A DNA stretch of 64,000 nt. Source: Thioclava sp. SK-1 (lineage in GTDB: Bacteria > Pseudomonadota > Alphaproteobacteria > Rhodobacterales > Rhodobacteraceae). Position 1 is the stretch's first letter; every line of letters begins with the position of its first letter. Shown one piece after another: positions 26,678-37,088 of this stretch. The stretch covers positions 62,001 through 126,000 of the forward strand of contig NZ_MDHA01000044.1 in the NCBI RefSeq assembly GCF_001705665.1. The letters run 5' to 3'. The position numbers and the translations under genes are program-made. The notes beneath the pieces are model-generated. The model saw only the letters and a program-made list of their open reading frames with translations, had not been told where the DNA came from and made no database searches.

Positions 26678-28962
26678 GTCGGATTATCCATCCGCACCCG
26701 CACATGCACCCGGCCCTTTGCAGCCTCCGGCCAATTCAGCGTGACATTCTGCCTGCCCGACCCTTGTTCTACCGCAACATAAGGCATTGCCATCACCCGA
26801 CCGTTTCCGGCATTGGAAATCATCCCCTCTGCCACGATGCTCTCCACATTGCGCGCCCAACCGTCAAAGGGCAAATAATCGCTCGCCTGCACCGTCCACA
26901 CCGATTGCGCCGAGGCCTGATTGACCTCCAGCAACACCGGGCTGGCGGTAAATTTGCTGATCCCATTATAGGTGTTGCCCTCAAAAATCACATTGCGCAT
27001 CCGCGATCGGTCCAGATCAGCAAATGTGGTGTCCACCTTCTCAATGCGATCAATCGTGCCATTCAGCGATTTGAACACGTTGTTGGACACAACCAGCCCT
27101 TGCAGAAAATGGCCCGAACCATAGGGCTTTACCGATAAAAACGTAAACCACGTCGCTGAATCCAATGAAATACAGGTGTTCCCTGTCATCGTCAGCCCGC
27201 CAAAGCTGAACTCCACCCCAAAATCGGGGGTCGCGTCATGCTCATTGGTCCATTCAATGACATTGTTGTCGATATAATTGCCTGTGACGGCGGATTGCAC
27301 ATTGGGCTGCGTAAAGACCAACCCCGCCACGCGCGATCCATTATCGCTGTTATCGCCCTGAAACCAATGATTTCCCACGATCAAATGCCCCGATCCGTTC
27401 ATCACAAAGGTCGTGCCAAAACGCACGAACCGGCTGTCGCGGATCTTGCTGTCATTTCCATTGACATTGATCGCAACCGAGCTGCGGTTCTGCGCCAGCG
27501 TGTTTTGTTCATCCGACAGCATCTGGCATCCATCCACCAGCAAATCCTGACACCCCCGCCCGATAGAGGTAATGCAGCGGTCTTTGGGATGGGTGATATA
27601 GCTGTCACGGATCTGAAACATCTGCCCGTCAGGCGCCAGCATAATCGCGCTCGCGACCCCGTTTCCCAACATCTCGACATTCGCGATATTGAACCGGTCC
27701 AATTTATCCATGCCGCTGAAATCAAGGATATATTGGTTGCGCGTAAAGGTGTAATTGCGCGTGCCTGACCCGCCATGCAGCGGCTGCGACAGCGTCAAAG
27801 AGCCCGCCCCGACATTGACCGCCTTCACATAGACTTCCCGGCCAACCCCAGTTCCGGTCACCCGCGACCCCACTGCGATATTGGCAATATTGGCAACATC
27901 GGTCAGCTGCCGCTCCTGACCGGTCGCATAGCTCGCCTGCGAGGTAACAACCACATCCTCCCATTCCGCGCCGGCAATCGCGTTGAACTGCCCGTTTTGC
28001 AGCACCCGACGGTTGGAAAACGCGCTTAGATCCGGTGCAATTTCTGAAATACGCACCGGGCCAGACAGTTCCACACGGCGCCCTTTCAGGTCCAAAACGT
28101 TGTGATCCGTATAGGAAAACAACGCCTGAAGCGCCTTTTTAAACCCCAGCTCCTCATCGCCAAACGCCGCGGCATAGGTGGGGAAATCAAAACTGTGGGT
28201 CAGGGCCAGACGGGCCGAAACAGGCATTGTGACTGTGCCGCTAAACCGGATCGGCGCATGGATGGACACGGTGCTGCCAAGGTAATATTCCCCCTCGGGC
28301 ACCACGATCTGGCGCCCCCCCGCCGCCGCATCGGCCGCCAAGAATGCCCTACGGTCATCGGTGCTTCCATCGCCCACGGCGCCGAAATCGCGCACATCAA
28401 CCCAATCCATCATATCGCGCAAAAACGCCTGCGTGATATCTTCGATCACCAGATCGTCGATCCTCACCACGCCGCCGTTCTGCCCTGTCAGGTCCAGACC
28501 AAAGAACCCATAGGCCGGCCCCACGCCCCAGGGCATGTCCACGCCGCCGCGCGTGCCGGTGCCCACAATCGCGCGCACCGTGACCACTGTGCCATAGCTG
28601 TCTAAACTCACGGTGTTGCCAATCTCGGTCAATCCGCTGACATGGCTCGATCCATCCATCGCATAGCCCGCAATCCGAACCGAAGGCAAATTGCCACTCA
28701 CCGCTTTCACCCGCGCCGTAATCTGCAAATACACACCGGGCAGGATCGGCGTCTGCCCCATGTAGCGCAGCTTTTGCGTTGATGCGGTTTTGTAAAGCTC
28801 AAGGCAGGATCCGAAATCCGCATCCGCCGCCACGACCGCCGCATTCGCATCATTGGCATAGGTCGCAGACCCGGCGGTGCCATTCTCTTTGGACCATAGA
28901 TCCAAACCTTGCGAAAATCCCGGCGGCATCAGCGCCAGCCCATCGGTGATAACCTTATTCAT
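26674..28962 (-). CDS. Pectate-lyase-3-type right-handed beta-helix protein (762 aa)
   Basis: An N-terminal beta-rich domain (about 1-185) that may bind carbohydrate is followed by the conserved entry segment WVDVRDFGAVGDGSTDDRRAF (about 190), which marks Pectate_lyase_3/GH28-related proteins. A long parallel beta-helix with repeating short strands follows (VNGNDSKIRDSRF, NGSGHLIVGNHWF, VTGNYIDNNVIEW). No signal peptide is visible. Catalytic residues of a specific polysaccharide lyase or hydrolase cannot be assigned. Such proteins act on exopolysaccharides or form tail-spike-like structures. No glycan biosynthesis or phage genes adjoin it, so the role is open. Confidence 0.75.
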   Translation of the reverse strand: MNKVITDGLALMPPGFSQGLDLWSKENGTAGSATYANDANAAVVAADADFGSCLELYKTASTQKLRYMGQTPILPGVYLQITARVKAVSGNLPSVRIAGYAMDGSSHVSGLTEIGNTVSLDSYGTVVTVRAIVGTGTRGGVDMPWGVGPAYGFFGLDLTGQNGGVVRIDDLVIEDITQAFLRDMMDWVDVRDFGAVGDGSTDDRRAFLAADAAAGGRQIVVPEGEYYLGSTVSIHAPIRFSGTVTMPVSARLALTHSFDFPTYAAAFGDEELGFKKALQALFSYTDHNVLDLKGRRVELSGPVRISEIAPDLSAFSNRRVLQNGQFNAIAGAEWEDVVVTSQASYATGQERQLTDVANIANIAVGSRVTGTGVGREVYVKAVNVGAGSLTLSQPLHGGSGTRNYTFTRNQYILDFSGMDKLDRFNIANVEMLGNGVASAIMLAPDGQMFQIRDSYITHPKDRCITSIGRGCQDLLVDGCQMLSDEQNTLAQNRSSVAINVNGNDSKIRDSRFVRFGTTFVMNGSGHLIVGNHWFQGDNSDNGSRVAGLVFTQPNVQSAVTGNYIDNNVIEWTNEHDATPDFGVEFSFGGLTMTGNTCISLDSATWFTFLSVKPYGSGHFLQGLVVSNNVFKSLNGTIDRIEKVDTTFADLDRSRMRNVIFEGNTYNGISKFTASPVLLEVNQASAQSVWTVQASDYLPFDGWARNVESIVAEGMISNAGNGRVMAMPYVAVEQGSGRQNVTLNWPEAAKGRVHVRVRMDNPT

Positions 28963-29187
28963 GCCCTAACCTCTTTTGACAAAGCCGTGGCATCACCCGC
29001 CAAACGCGCTCTGGGACGGTCCAGCCAAACGTCTTACGAAGATCTTTTGCCACCTTGGCTCGCAGGCTGGGCGCAAAGGTTAAATATTTCCTATCCGGAC
29101 CGACCTATGGTTAGTGCAACACATTAAAAACGCCCGACAAGACATTGCTTTCCAGGCGTTTTTTAAAAATAAATCATCGCAAATTGG
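28963..29187. other. Intergenic region before the beta-helix gene
   Basis: These 225 bases contain the lysS terminator at 29126-29164 and, between about 28970 and 29125, the upstream region of the beta-helix gene. An AT-richer segment near 29075-29095 (AGGTTAAATATTTCC) may be its promoter. No gene is seen. Confidence 0.4.
29126..29164 (-). terminator. Rho-independent terminator of lysS
   Basis: AAAAACGCC (29126-29134) and GGCGTTTTT (29155-29163) pair over 9 bp; read on the minus strand the stem ends in a T-run. It lies 24 bases after the lysyl-tRNA synthetase stop. The A/T ends are symmetric, so it could also stop transcription from the other side. Confidence 0.8.
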
Positions 29188-30834
29188 TTAAACTGCCAGC
29201 TTACCTTGCAAGGCACGCTCAATCAAAACGACGGTTTCATCTACACCATAAAGCGCAATAAACCCGCCAAAGCGCGGCCCTTGCGACTGCCCCAACAGCA
29301 CCTCATACAGCGCTTTGAACCAGTCGCGAAGGTTTTCAAAGCCGTGGTTCTTGCCAATCGCAAACACCACCGTTTGCAAGAAATCATCCGATGTCATATC
29401 GGCTTCGGGCGCAGCCTCTTCCTTGCCATCCATCGCGTTTTTCTTGGCAATTTGCGCCACGGCTGCGGCTGGATCACGCAGAGCGGCAACCAGATCTTCA
29501 AGGGCCGCGCGCTCTTTGTCGTCAGGGGCACGGAACTGCAAGGTCGGCTTCACGAAATCATCGAAATAGCGCAGCGCAAAACCTGCAGCCTGATCCAAAT
29601 CAGGGTTGGCCTCAGGCGAGGCATCTGGCGCATAGCGTTTGATGAAGCCCCACAGCCCGTCCTTATCCGATGCACCCGCGACCGAGGCCAAATTCAGCAA
29701 CATCGAAAACGGCACCACCATTTTCGATTCCGGCGGCTTACCCCCGTGGATATGCCACACCGGGTTGTTCAACTGCTGATCCACGCTTTGCCCCGGATAG
29801 GCGCGCAGCTGTTGGTGATATTCATCCATCATCTTGGGAATAATATCGAAATGCATGCGCTTGGCGGTCTTGGGCTTAAGAAACATAAAATAGCCCAGGC
29901 TCTCGGTCGATGCATAGGTCAACCATTCATCAATCGACAGGCCGTTGCCCTTGGATTTAGAAATTTTTTCGCCATTGGCATCCAAGAACAGCTCATAGGT
30001 AAAATGATCTGGTTTCTTGCCGCCAAGGATTTCACAGATCCGGTCATAGATCGGCGTATTGGTGGAATGGTCCTTGCCATACATCTCAAAATCGACATCC
30101 AGCGCGGCCCAGCGTGCACCAAAATCCGGCTTCCACTGCAATTTCACATTGCCACCGGTCACAGGCAACGTCCATTCGCGCCCGTCTTCATCGTCGAAAG
30201 TGATCGTGTAATCGGTTTTATTCACCGATTTGATCGGCACATATAAAACCCGCCCGGTTTCGGGATGGATCGGCAAAAAGATCGAATAGGTCGCCGCACG
30301 TTCATCACGTAGGGACTTCAACATGACCTTCATCACGTCTTCATAATGATCGACCGCACGTTTTAGCACCGTGTCGAATTGACCCGTCTTATAAAACTCG
30401 GTCGCCGAGTAGAATTCATAATCAAAGCCAAACGTGTCCAGAAATCGGCGCAGCATCGCGTTGTTGTGGTCGCCAAAGCTGTCGTATTCCTCAAACGGAT
30501 CAGGGACCGATGTCAGCGGCTTTTGCTCATTGGCCTTAAGCAGCTCTTGATTTGGCACATTCGATGGGATTTTACGCATCCCATCCATATCATCCGAAAA
30601 ACAGATCAGTTTGGTCGGCAGATCGGAAATCACCTCAAAGGCGCGGCGGATCATGGTTGTCCGCGCTACCTCACCAAATGTGCCGATATGGGGCAGACCC
30701 GATGGGCCGTAGCCGGTCTCAAACAGCACAAAGCCCTTTTCGGGCGGCGCCTTTTCATAGCGTTTAAGCACCCGGCGCGCTTCGTCAAAGGGCCAGGCCT
30801 TGGATTTCATCGCAGCATCGCGCAGGGTCGTCAT
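29188..30834 (-). CDS. lysS: Lysyl-tRNA synthetase, class I (548 aa)
   Basis: This is the archaeal-type class I LysRS, which is standard in alphaproteobacteria, not the class II LysS/LysU of enteric bacteria. It charges tRNA-Lys. The HIGH signature appears as PHIGTFGE and KMSKS as [22 protein letters not shown] and [13 protein letters not shown] are also family-typical. Start ATG 30834 (MTTLRD) is preferred; an in-frame ATG four codons upstream (30846) is possible. It is divergent from the TerB gene and followed by a strong terminator. Confidence 0.95.
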   Translation of the reverse strand: MTTLRDAAMKSKAWPFDEARRVLKRYEKAPPEKGFVLFETGYGPSGLPHIGTFGEVARTTMIRRAFEVISDLPTKLICFSDDMDGMRKIPSNVPNQELLKANEQKPLTSVPDPFEEYDSFGDHNNAMLRRFLDTFGFDYEFYSATEFYKTGQFDTVLKRAVDHYEDVMKVMLKSLRDERAATYSIFLPIHPETGRVLYVPIKSVNKTDYTITFDDEDGREWTLPVTGGNVKLQWKPDFGARWAALDVDFEMYGKDHSTNTPIYDRICEILGGKKPDHFTYELFLDANGEKISKSKGNGLSIDEWLTYASTESLGYFMFLKPKTAKRMHFDIIPKMMDEYHQQLRAYPGQSVDQQLNNPVWHIHGGKPPESKMVVPFSMLLNLASVAGASDKDGLWGFIKRYAPDASPEANPDLDQAAGFALRYFDDFVKPTLQFRAPDDKERAALEDLVAALRDPAAAVAQIAKKNAMDGKEEAAPEADMTSDDFLQTVVFAIGKNHGFENLRDWFKALYEVLLGQSQGPRFGGFIALYGVDETVVLIERALQGKLAV

Positions 30835-30996
30835 AACATACCTCATCGGGTGTCAGGGCAAAAGGATAACGGCAAAAAGGGGCGCATTGTGCCCCCTGTT
30901 GTGCCTCCCCTATTGAACGGCGCAGGGATCGTCAATAACTCTTGGCTGAAACGGCCCCATGCCGAACCAAAAGAGACGTTTATAAGGATGCCTAAC

Positions 30997-31419
30997 GTGC
31001 CAGACACCCTGCCTTCGCTTTCACCACAAGATGCCCTGATTGCCGTTATGGTGGCCGTCTCTGCCTCGGATGAGAATATCACCACATCCGAACTTCTGGC
31101 GATTGAGCGGATGGTCAATCACATGCCCATTTTTGGCAGCTATGACACTGACCGGATCGGCGCGGTCGCCACATCGGTCTATTCGCTGTTTGAAGAAGAG
31201 GACGGAATTGATGCGCTGTTCGGCCTTGTGCGGGACACATTGCCCGATCGGCTGTTTGAAACCGCCTACGCGCTGGCCTGTGATGTTGCCGCCGCCGATG
31301 GCACATTGATGCAAACGGAATTGCGTATGTTAGAAGAAATCCGCAGCGAGCTGGCAATTGACCGCCTGCACGCCGCCTCTATTGAATGGGGTGCGCGCGC
31401 CCGTCATATGACGCTGTAG
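30997..31419 (+). CDS. TerB-family protein (140 aa)
   Basis: An all-helical acidic TerB-type domain covers the protein (SPQDALIAVMVAVSASDENI, ETAYALACDVAAADGTLMQTE, RMLEEIRSELAID). The two DE-rich helix starts match the metal-binding pattern of TerB folds. A role in tellurite resistance itself is not implied; single TerB proteins are common and poorly understood. I chose GTG 30997 because AAGGA lies 8 bases upstream; an in-frame ATG at 30988 would have no spaced ribosome binding site. It is divergent from lysS and converges on dacB. Confidence 0.8.
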   Translation: MPDTLPSLSPQDALIAVMVAVSASDENITTSELLAIERMVNHMPIFGSYDTDRIGAVATSVYSLFEEEDGIDALFGLVRDTLPDRLFETAYALACDVAAADGTLMQTELRMLEEIRSELAIDRLHAASIEWGARARHMTL

Positions 31420-31425
31420 GCTGCG

Positions 31426-32844
31426 CTACAACGTGCCCCAGCGTTCCAACAGCTGGCTTTGCAAGATCTTCGACCGCCGCACCCAGGCGGTTGACCCCTG
31501 CGGTTTGTCGACTTTCTTAGCCTGTGCGCGACGTCTTAAATCACCGGTGAAAATCGCAAAGACCAGCTCGCGCCCATCTGCCGCCGTCATATAGCCCGCC
31601 AAAGTAGATACGAAATTCAACGTCCCGGTTTTCGCATCAATCTTCAGGGATTGGCTTTGGCGGAATTTGCCAGTCTCATCGCGCAGTTTTACGGGTTTCA
31701 TCAAAGACCGCAGGCCGCGCTGCTGCCCCAGGCGCAGAAGCACCTGCACCATATCCATCGCAGAAATCCGGCCATCCCCGCCCAATCCCGAATGATCCAC
31801 CAATGCCGCTGATCCGACCCCGGCGCGTTGGCTTAACCAATCGCTCATCACCCCGGCAGAGCGACCAAGCCGTGCATTCGCGCCCAGCATTGCGCTGGCG
31901 GTCATGCCCACGGCCTCCGCAGTGATATTGGTGGAATATTTAAGCATATCGGCCAAAATCACCGGCAGCTTATCCGATACATGGCTGGCCAGAACCGTGC
32001 CGCCGGGCATATTGCGCACCACCTCTGGCGTGGGCAAGGGGCAACCCTGCGCCCGCGCCAGGGTCTGGAACACGTCTGCTGCATAGGTCTCGGGGTGGCG
32101 CACGGGCAACCAACGCGAGCCGCCACGCCCCAGCGCGCTGCGCGCCACGGTCCAGTTTTCCTTGCCTCCACGGTCGGAATAGCTGAACAACGGCGCGTCA
32201 CGATTGGCCACGCTCATGGTCATCGTATAGGCGCGCGGCACATAGCGTTTCGCCCGCGCATCCATGCCCACCGCCCAGCCAGATCCCGCACGTTTCCATT
32301 CAAAATGCACGCGGTTATAATTCAGGATCATCCCGGAAATCGCGGGGTTATAGCCAACATATTCTGGTTGGTCGCGGTCAATCTGCGCGGCATAGGGGAT
32401 CGCCCCTGCCCAGATCAGAAACTTGCCCGTGATGCCGCGCACGCCGGTGCTTGTCAGTTCGGCTGCCATTGCGCCCAGATCATCTGTCGACAGCGTTGGA
32501 TCAGCACCGCCAGCCAGGATCAGATCGCCTTGGATAACGCCATTCACAACCGGCCCGGTCGCCACCAACCGGGTCAAAAAGCGGAAATCGGGCCCCAATG
32601 TCTCTAGGGCATAAATAGAGGTCAGCGCCTTCGCGGTGGACGCGGGTGCCATTGGCTTGCCCGCGTTGCTGCTTTCCAGAACCTGCCCTGTGCGCGCATC
32701 AGCCACGACAAAGCTAACATCGCCGCCCAAATTGGCCGCGGCGATCAACGACGACACAGCGCGCGTCACCCCAAACGAAGGCGTCGCAGCACACAATGCC
32801 GTAGCCGACAATGTTGTTAAAAAGACCCGCCGCGAATAACGCAT
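31426..32844 (-). CDS. dacB: D-alanyl-D-alanine carboxypeptidase/endopeptidase, PBP4 (S13) family, Tat signal (472 aa)
   Basis: A class C-type penicillin-binding protein that trims peptidoglycan cross-links in the periplasm. The S-x-x-K motif is Ser69-Thr-Ala-Lys72 (APASTAK), the S-x-N motif is in KYSTNIT and the K-T-G triad in DAKTGTLNF. The N-terminus MRYSRRVFLTTLSATALC has a twin-arginine pattern (SRRVFL) and an AxA-like end, which suggests export in folded form by Tat. ATG 32844 was chosen because it begins at this signal and follows GGGGGCGAT. The gene lies 99 bases downstream of pssA on the same strand. Confidence 0.9.
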   Translation of the reverse strand: MRYSRRVFLTTLSATALCAATPSFGVTRAVSSLIAAANLGGDVSFVVADARTGQVLESSNAGKPMAPASTAKALTSIYALETLGPDFRFLTRLVATGPVVNGVIQGDLILAGGADPTLSTDDLGAMAAELTSTGVRGITGKFLIWAGAIPYAAQIDRDQPEYVGYNPAISGMILNYNRVHFEWKRAGSGWAVGMDARAKRYVPRAYTMTMSVANRDAPLFSYSDRGGKENWTVARSALGRGGSRWLPVRHPETYAADVFQTLARAQGCPLPTPEVVRNMPGGTVLASHVSDKLPVILADMLKYSTNITAEAVGMTASAMLGANARLGRSAGVMSDWLSQRAGVGSAALVDHSGLGGDGRISAMDMVQVLLRLGQQRGLRSLMKPVKLRDETGKFRQSQSLKIDAKTGTLNFVSTLAGYMTAADGRELVFAIFTGDLRRRAQAKKVDKPQGSTAWVRRSKILQSQLLERWGTL

Positions 32845-32943
32845 ATCGCCCCCAGAACATGGCAAATAAATAGATATAGGTTTACCGTAACCCAGGCGGG
32901 TTCGCCCGCACAAGGGCGGGCATGACCGCTGCGCAAACTGTGA

Positions 32944-33684
32944 TTACAACAGCCGGCCTTTGGATTTGATCATCGGCGGCACCAACATCGCCAGATAGAT
33001 CAGCGATACGATCACCAGCAATAGCCAAAACCGGCTGAACATCAGCCCCATGGCGATCACCGTGCCCATCAACATTGGCGCAAAAGCCCAACGCGGCACG
33101 CGCAAGGATTTCGGGCTGAACGTTCGGATCCGCGAAATCATCAACATCCCGACAAAGCCGACCCAAAGTGCCACAAGCACCGGCGCGGCACGCACATCGA
33201 CAATTCCAGCAAAGCTCAGGAACACCGGCAACAGACACAGCCCCGCCCCCGCAGGCGCGGGCACGCCGGTGAAATGATGCATCGAATCCGGTTCGGCGCG
33301 CATCACATTAAACCGCGCAAGGCGCAGACATCCCGCCGCTGCAAAGACCAGCACAAAGACCCAGCCAAGTGAATTCGTCTCCCCCAGGGCAAACCGATAG
33401 ACCAGCAACCCAGGCGCCACACCAAAGCACAGGAAATCTGACAGGCTGTCCAGCTCGGCGCCAAATTCCGATGTCGCCTTCAGGCGGCGCGCAATCAATC
33501 CGTCAACTCCGTCAATCAGCGCAGCCAATACAATCAGCATCACAGCGGTTTCATAGCGGTCAACCATCGTAAACCGGATCGAGGTCAGCCCAAGGCACAT
33601 CCCCGAAATCGTCACCAAATTCGGCAAAAGCTGAATAAAGGGCATCCGGTCCGGTTTGGACCGGTGTGGATCTGAACTCGGCAT
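32944..33684 (-). CDS. pssA: CDP-diacylglycerol-serine O-phosphatidyltransferase (246 aa)
   Basis: It makes phosphatidylserine from CDP-diacylglycerol and serine in the inner membrane. The CDP-alcohol phosphotransferase signature is complete, running from DGVDGLIARR to GAELDSLSD, with all the Asp and Gly residues of the D-x2-DG-x2-AR-x8-G-x3-D-x3-D pattern. Six or more hydrophobic helices surround it. ATG 33684 has AAAGGACA just upstream; the open frame extends nine codons further. It follows psd in the usual psd-pssA order, so serine-phospholipid synthesis and its decarboxylation are co-expressed. Confidence 0.94.
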   Translation of the reverse strand: MPSSDPHRSKPDRMPFIQLLPNLVTISGMCLGLTSIRFTMVDRYETAVMLIVLAALIDGVDGLIARRLKATSEFGAELDSLSDFLCFGVAPGLLVYRFALGETNSLGWVFVLVFAAAGCLRLARFNVMRAEPDSMHHFTGVPAPAGAGLCLLPVFLSFAGIVDVRAAPVLVALWVGFVGMLMISRIRTFSPKSLRVPRWAFAPMLMGTVIAMGLMFSRFWLLLVIVSLIYLAMLVPPMIKSKGRLL

Positions 33685-33757
33685 GGGCTGTCCTTTCGGG
33701 GCTGGCCGCAAAAAATGCGCTGCGCATAGGGTTTAAACGCAGCGCCGGGGTCTGAGC

Positions 33758-34456
33758 TTAGCGAATGCCGCCGCTGCGGGGCTCTTCATCAGAACGCATG
33801 TCGGCCAAAACGGTTTCACCCGCGACCATGGTTTGTCCGATACAGACCAGCGGATGAACCCCTTCAGGCAGGTAAATATCCAAACGTGAGCCAAACCGGA
33901 TCAGGCCAAACCGTTCCCCCGACAGCAGTTGCTGACCCTCTTTGACCTCGCATAGGATGCGGCGCGCAACAAGCCCTGCGATCTGCACCACACCATATGA
34001 GCGCCCGTCCTCCATCTGCACCGCAAGGCCGTTGCGCTCATTCTCAGAGCTGGCCTTATCAAGAGATGCGTTCAAAAATTTCCCATCACGATAGGCCACA
34101 CGGGTGATTTTGCCCGCGTAGGGCAAACGGTTCACATGGCAATTGAACACATTCATGAACACCGACACGCGGGTCAATGGCAGATCCCCCAAACCCAGCT
34201 CCGCAGGCGGCACGGCGGGTTCCAACAAGGACACAACGCCATCCGCAGGCGAAACCATCAGCCCTTCACGCACGGGTGTCACCCGCTCTGGGTCGCGGAA
34301 GAAATAGTAGCACCAAACGGTTAGCCCAACACCGACCCAGCCAAGCGGCTCCCAGATCAAAAATAAGATCAGGGCAATGGCGGCAAAAATCGCGACGAAC
34401 TTGCGCCCTTCGGGGTGCATCGGCTTTACGAAAGTCGAAAGCATGGAAACAGACAT
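33758..34456 (-). CDS. psd: Phosphatidylserine decarboxylase proenzyme (232 aa)
   Basis: It decarboxylates phosphatidylserine to phosphatidylethanolamine. This is the short bacterial form (about 230 aa). The self-cleavage site that yields the pyruvoyl group is the Gly-Ser in [11 protein letters not shown] near the C-terminus. [24 protein letters not shown] and [14 protein letters not shown] are conserved. One or two membrane helices lie near residues 18-45. ATG 34456 (MSVSML) was chosen by family length and an AAAGGGC site. It is the first gene of the psd-pssA unit. Confidence 0.94.
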   Translation of the reverse strand: MSVSMLSTFVKPMHPEGRKFVAIFAAIALILFLIWEPLGWVGVGLTVWCYYFFRDPERVTPVREGLMVSPADGVVSLLEPAVPPAELGLGDLPLTRVSVFMNVFNCHVNRLPYAGKITRVAYRDGKFLNASLDKASSENERNGLAVQMEDGRSYGVVQIAGLVARRILCEVKEGQQLLSGERFGLIRFGSRLDIYLPEGVHPLVCIGQTMVAGETVLADMRSDEEPRSGGIR

Positions 34457-34599
34457 TAAGAAGCCCTTTGCTACAGGTTTCCCCGTGCTTACCGCAATCG
34501 GGGCCAGTTGCAAACGCACGGCCTGCAAATCGGTGCAAAATGAAACAGCCGCACCCGATAAGATGCGGCTGTTTGCCTTGGTCTTGACGGCGATCACGC

Positions 34600-36993
34600 T
34601 TAGGTTTGCGCTGCGCCCTCCTGCGTGTCCATCGTCACATGGAATGGCTGGGTTTTGCCGTCCTTTGCCTCGCCCAGATAAATCGTCTGATGCGGAAAGG
34701 GGATTTCGATATTGCGCGCATCAAACACGGTCTTAAGCACGCCGTTATAGGCACGACCCACTCCCCATTGTTTGCCCGGAACGCATTTGATCCGCGCCCG
34801 GCAGACCACCGCACTATCGCCAAAGCTGTTCACGCCGAACCATTCCAAATCCGCCATGATGTTTGCGGCATGTTCAGGATCTGCGCGCAGCTCGTCAAAC
34901 GCGTCCAGCATGGCCTGTTTCACATCCTCGATATTCTCACGGTAGGCCACGCCCATATCGCAGACGAAATAGCCAAAGTCGCGCATATAGTTACTGACCA
35001 TATCGACCGAGGAAAACGGGATAACATGAAACACGCCCGACACATCGCGCAGGCTGGTGGAACGGATCGTCAGACGCTCGACCACGCCTGTCGTACCGCC
35101 AACGGTGACAACATCCCCCACATTCATGGCGTTTTCAAACTGGATGAAAATGCCGGTGATAATGTCTTGCACCAGCTTTTGCGCGCCAAAGCCGATGGCC
35201 AAGCCCAACACCCCGGCGGAGGCCAGAAGTGGCGCAATATCCAGCCCCACCTTTGACAGAACGAACATCAAGGTGATGATCACCAGTGCAATGGTGGCGG
35301 CGTTGCGCATCAATGTCAGCAAGGTCTGTTCGCGCGATGTCGCCACCGAACCGAACTCTGGGTTCAGGCGATAATCGACCCAGCTGGTCATCGCCACCCA
35401 GATCCCAAAAGACACCAGCAGAACCATCGCAACCGAGAAGATCGTACTGGTCAAACGCAGCCCGATCTGGCTGGCCAGCCAGGCTTTCAGATCAATGACG
35501 CTGATCGCGTTCATCGCAAACACCACCACCAGCACAAAGATCGCCAACCGCAACACAAACAGCGCCTTGGGAACAAAACGGTTCAACCGGCTTTCCAACA
35601 GCGGCAAACGCGCCGTCAGATTGTCGGGCAGGACCACGCCGCGCACCATAATCCGCGTCAAGATCCCTGACACAGCAACGCCGACAATGGCCATTATCAA
35701 CACTTGACCAGAGGCAATCAGACTTTGAAACGCCGCATCTCCGCTTGACAGCACCAGAACCAGCATCAGGCCCAGATAGGCCATCGCCGCCCAATGCCAA
35801 TGCCGTGATATCCAATCGAATGAGCCGCGCTTGGGACCAGAGTGCGGTTGGGCCTGCGGAAATTCATCGGGTGTGCTGTCTTGTGGCAGATCTTTTTGGG
35901 CGTCACGCGCCAGTTCAGCCTGTGCCTCTTCCTCGGTTTGGGTTTGGCCACCACGGGCCAGCCACTGCGCCACCGGCTTGCGATTGCGCATCACCAGCCA
36001 GGCCGCAATGGCCACAACCAATACCGCAATCAGCGCGGATATCGCACGCCCACCGGCGGCAGATACGTTGGAATTGATGATCGGCACGATCAACAGCTGG
36101 CCATACCCCACCAAGCCGACCATCAGGTTCAACCGCGATGTCAGATAGGATGCACCTGTGTCTGAAATCGGCAACGGCCGCAAATTCCGCGCCGAAGGCG
36201 ACAAGACCATGCGGATCACGACCTTTACAAGCTCCACCAAAAGGAATGCGTTCAGATACAGCGTTTGCCGGATACCGATCTGGCCGAAATTGCCCAAAAC
36301 CAACGTTGCCACAAGATAGCCGACAGCCCAGGCCACCACGACCAGCAACGCATCAATCAAGGCCGACGCACAAAACAACGCCACCGTGCGCACCACGCCG
36401 CCCTCTTTTGCCGATGCGCCCATTCGGGCATAGATCGACCGCCCCATCCGGCGCAAAATCAGAAAGACGACAACCGTGGTCACGATGATCAGCGCCAGCT
36501 CTTTCAACGCCTCCAAAAGCACGCTGACCTCGGACCCGTTCAACCCATCGAACACGGCGGGGGATTGCTGTAACTGCCCCCAGGTAGAGGTCAATCGATG
36601 TGCCGTGCCTTCGGCAACGCTTTGGGTGATCAATGCAATACGGCGCCCGAATGACAGGGTCTCAGGCGGGGTGGCAACGCCCTGCGGGGCCAGGGCCGTC
36701 ACAGCGGAATCGGCCACCTGATCAGCACTATGCACATTATCATCGCCGCGGCCCTGGGCTGCACGCAATTCATCAATCAATGCCGCGCGGCTTTGATCAT
36801 TCTCAATCACGTCCAGCAACAGATCCAGATTGGATTTACTATCTGCTGCGGGCGCTTCTGCTGTTGTTTGCGCACTTGGCGATGTCTGGGCACTTGACGA
36901 TGTCTGGGCACCCGCCCGCAGCGCAGGCAGGCACAAGACTGCCATCAAAAGAACGGCTATCGATCTTGCGATCATCGGTTGTCGAAAAGTCAT
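34600..36993 (-). CDS. Large MscS-family mechanosensitive channel, YbiO-like (797 aa)
   Basis: An N-terminal signal peptide (MARS..LRAGAQ region) is followed by a periplasmic segment (about 30-150), about nine to ten transmembrane helices, and the MscS pore and beta domain near residues 570-760 ([20 protein letters not shown], the pore-lining helix; [27 protein letters not shown]). The large N-terminal region resembles YbiO/YnaI-type channels rather than small MscS. It releases solutes on hypo-osmotic shock. It lies 140 bases upstream of psd on the same strand; no functional link is needed. Confidence 0.88.
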   Translation of the reverse strand: MTFRQPMIARSIAVLLMAVLCLPALRAGAQTSSSAQTSPSAQTTAEAPAADSKSNLDLLLDVIENDQSRAALIDELRAAQGRGDDNVHSADQVADSAVTALAPQGVATPPETLSFGRRIALITQSVAEGTAHRLTSTWGQLQQSPAVFDGLNGSEVSVLLEALKELALIIVTTVVVFLILRRMGRSIYARMGASAKEGGVVRTVALFCASALIDALLVVVAWAVGYLVATLVLGNFGQIGIRQTLYLNAFLLVELVKVVIRMVLSPSARNLRPLPISDTGASYLTSRLNLMVGLVGYGQLLIVPIINSNVSAAGGRAISALIAVLVVAIAAWLVMRNRKPVAQWLARGGQTQTEEEAQAELARDAQKDLPQDSTPDEFPQAQPHSGPKRGSFDWISRHWHWAAMAYLGLMLVLVLSSGDAAFQSLIASGQVLIMAIVGVAVSGILTRIMVRGVVLPDNLTARLPLLESRLNRFVPKALFVLRLAIFVLVVVFAMNAISVIDLKAWLASQIGLRLTSTIFSVAMVLLVSFGIWVAMTSWVDYRLNPEFGSVATSREQTLLTLMRNAATIALVIITLMFVLSKVGLDIAPLLASAGVLGLAIGFGAQKLVQDIITGIFIQFENAMNVGDVVTVGGTTGVVERLTIRSTSLRDVSGVFHVIPFSSVDMVSNYMRDFGYFVCDMGVAYRENIEDVKQAMLDAFDELRADPEHAANIMADLEWFGVNSFGDSAVVCRARIKCVPGKQWGVGRAYNGVLKTVFDARNIEIPFPHQTIYLGEAKDGKTQPFHVTMDTQEGAAQT

Positions 36994-37088
36994 GGCACCA
37001 CATGTTCATTACAATCTGATGCCCCCATGTTTCATAGAAACCGACCGAATTGAAACGCCAAACTGCGTCACGCCTTTGTGACCCTGGC

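Noticed and set aside
26674-28962. Beta-helix protein as part of a prophage tail-spike module
   Set aside because: No phage structural, lysis or integrase gene is near; neighbours are housekeeping genes.
32891-32935. GC-rich hairpin (GCGGG-TTCG-CCCGC) between pssA and dacB as a terminator
   Set aside because: No U-run follows on either strand and the neighbouring GCCCGCCC blocks give several competing pairings; it may just be a structured spacer.
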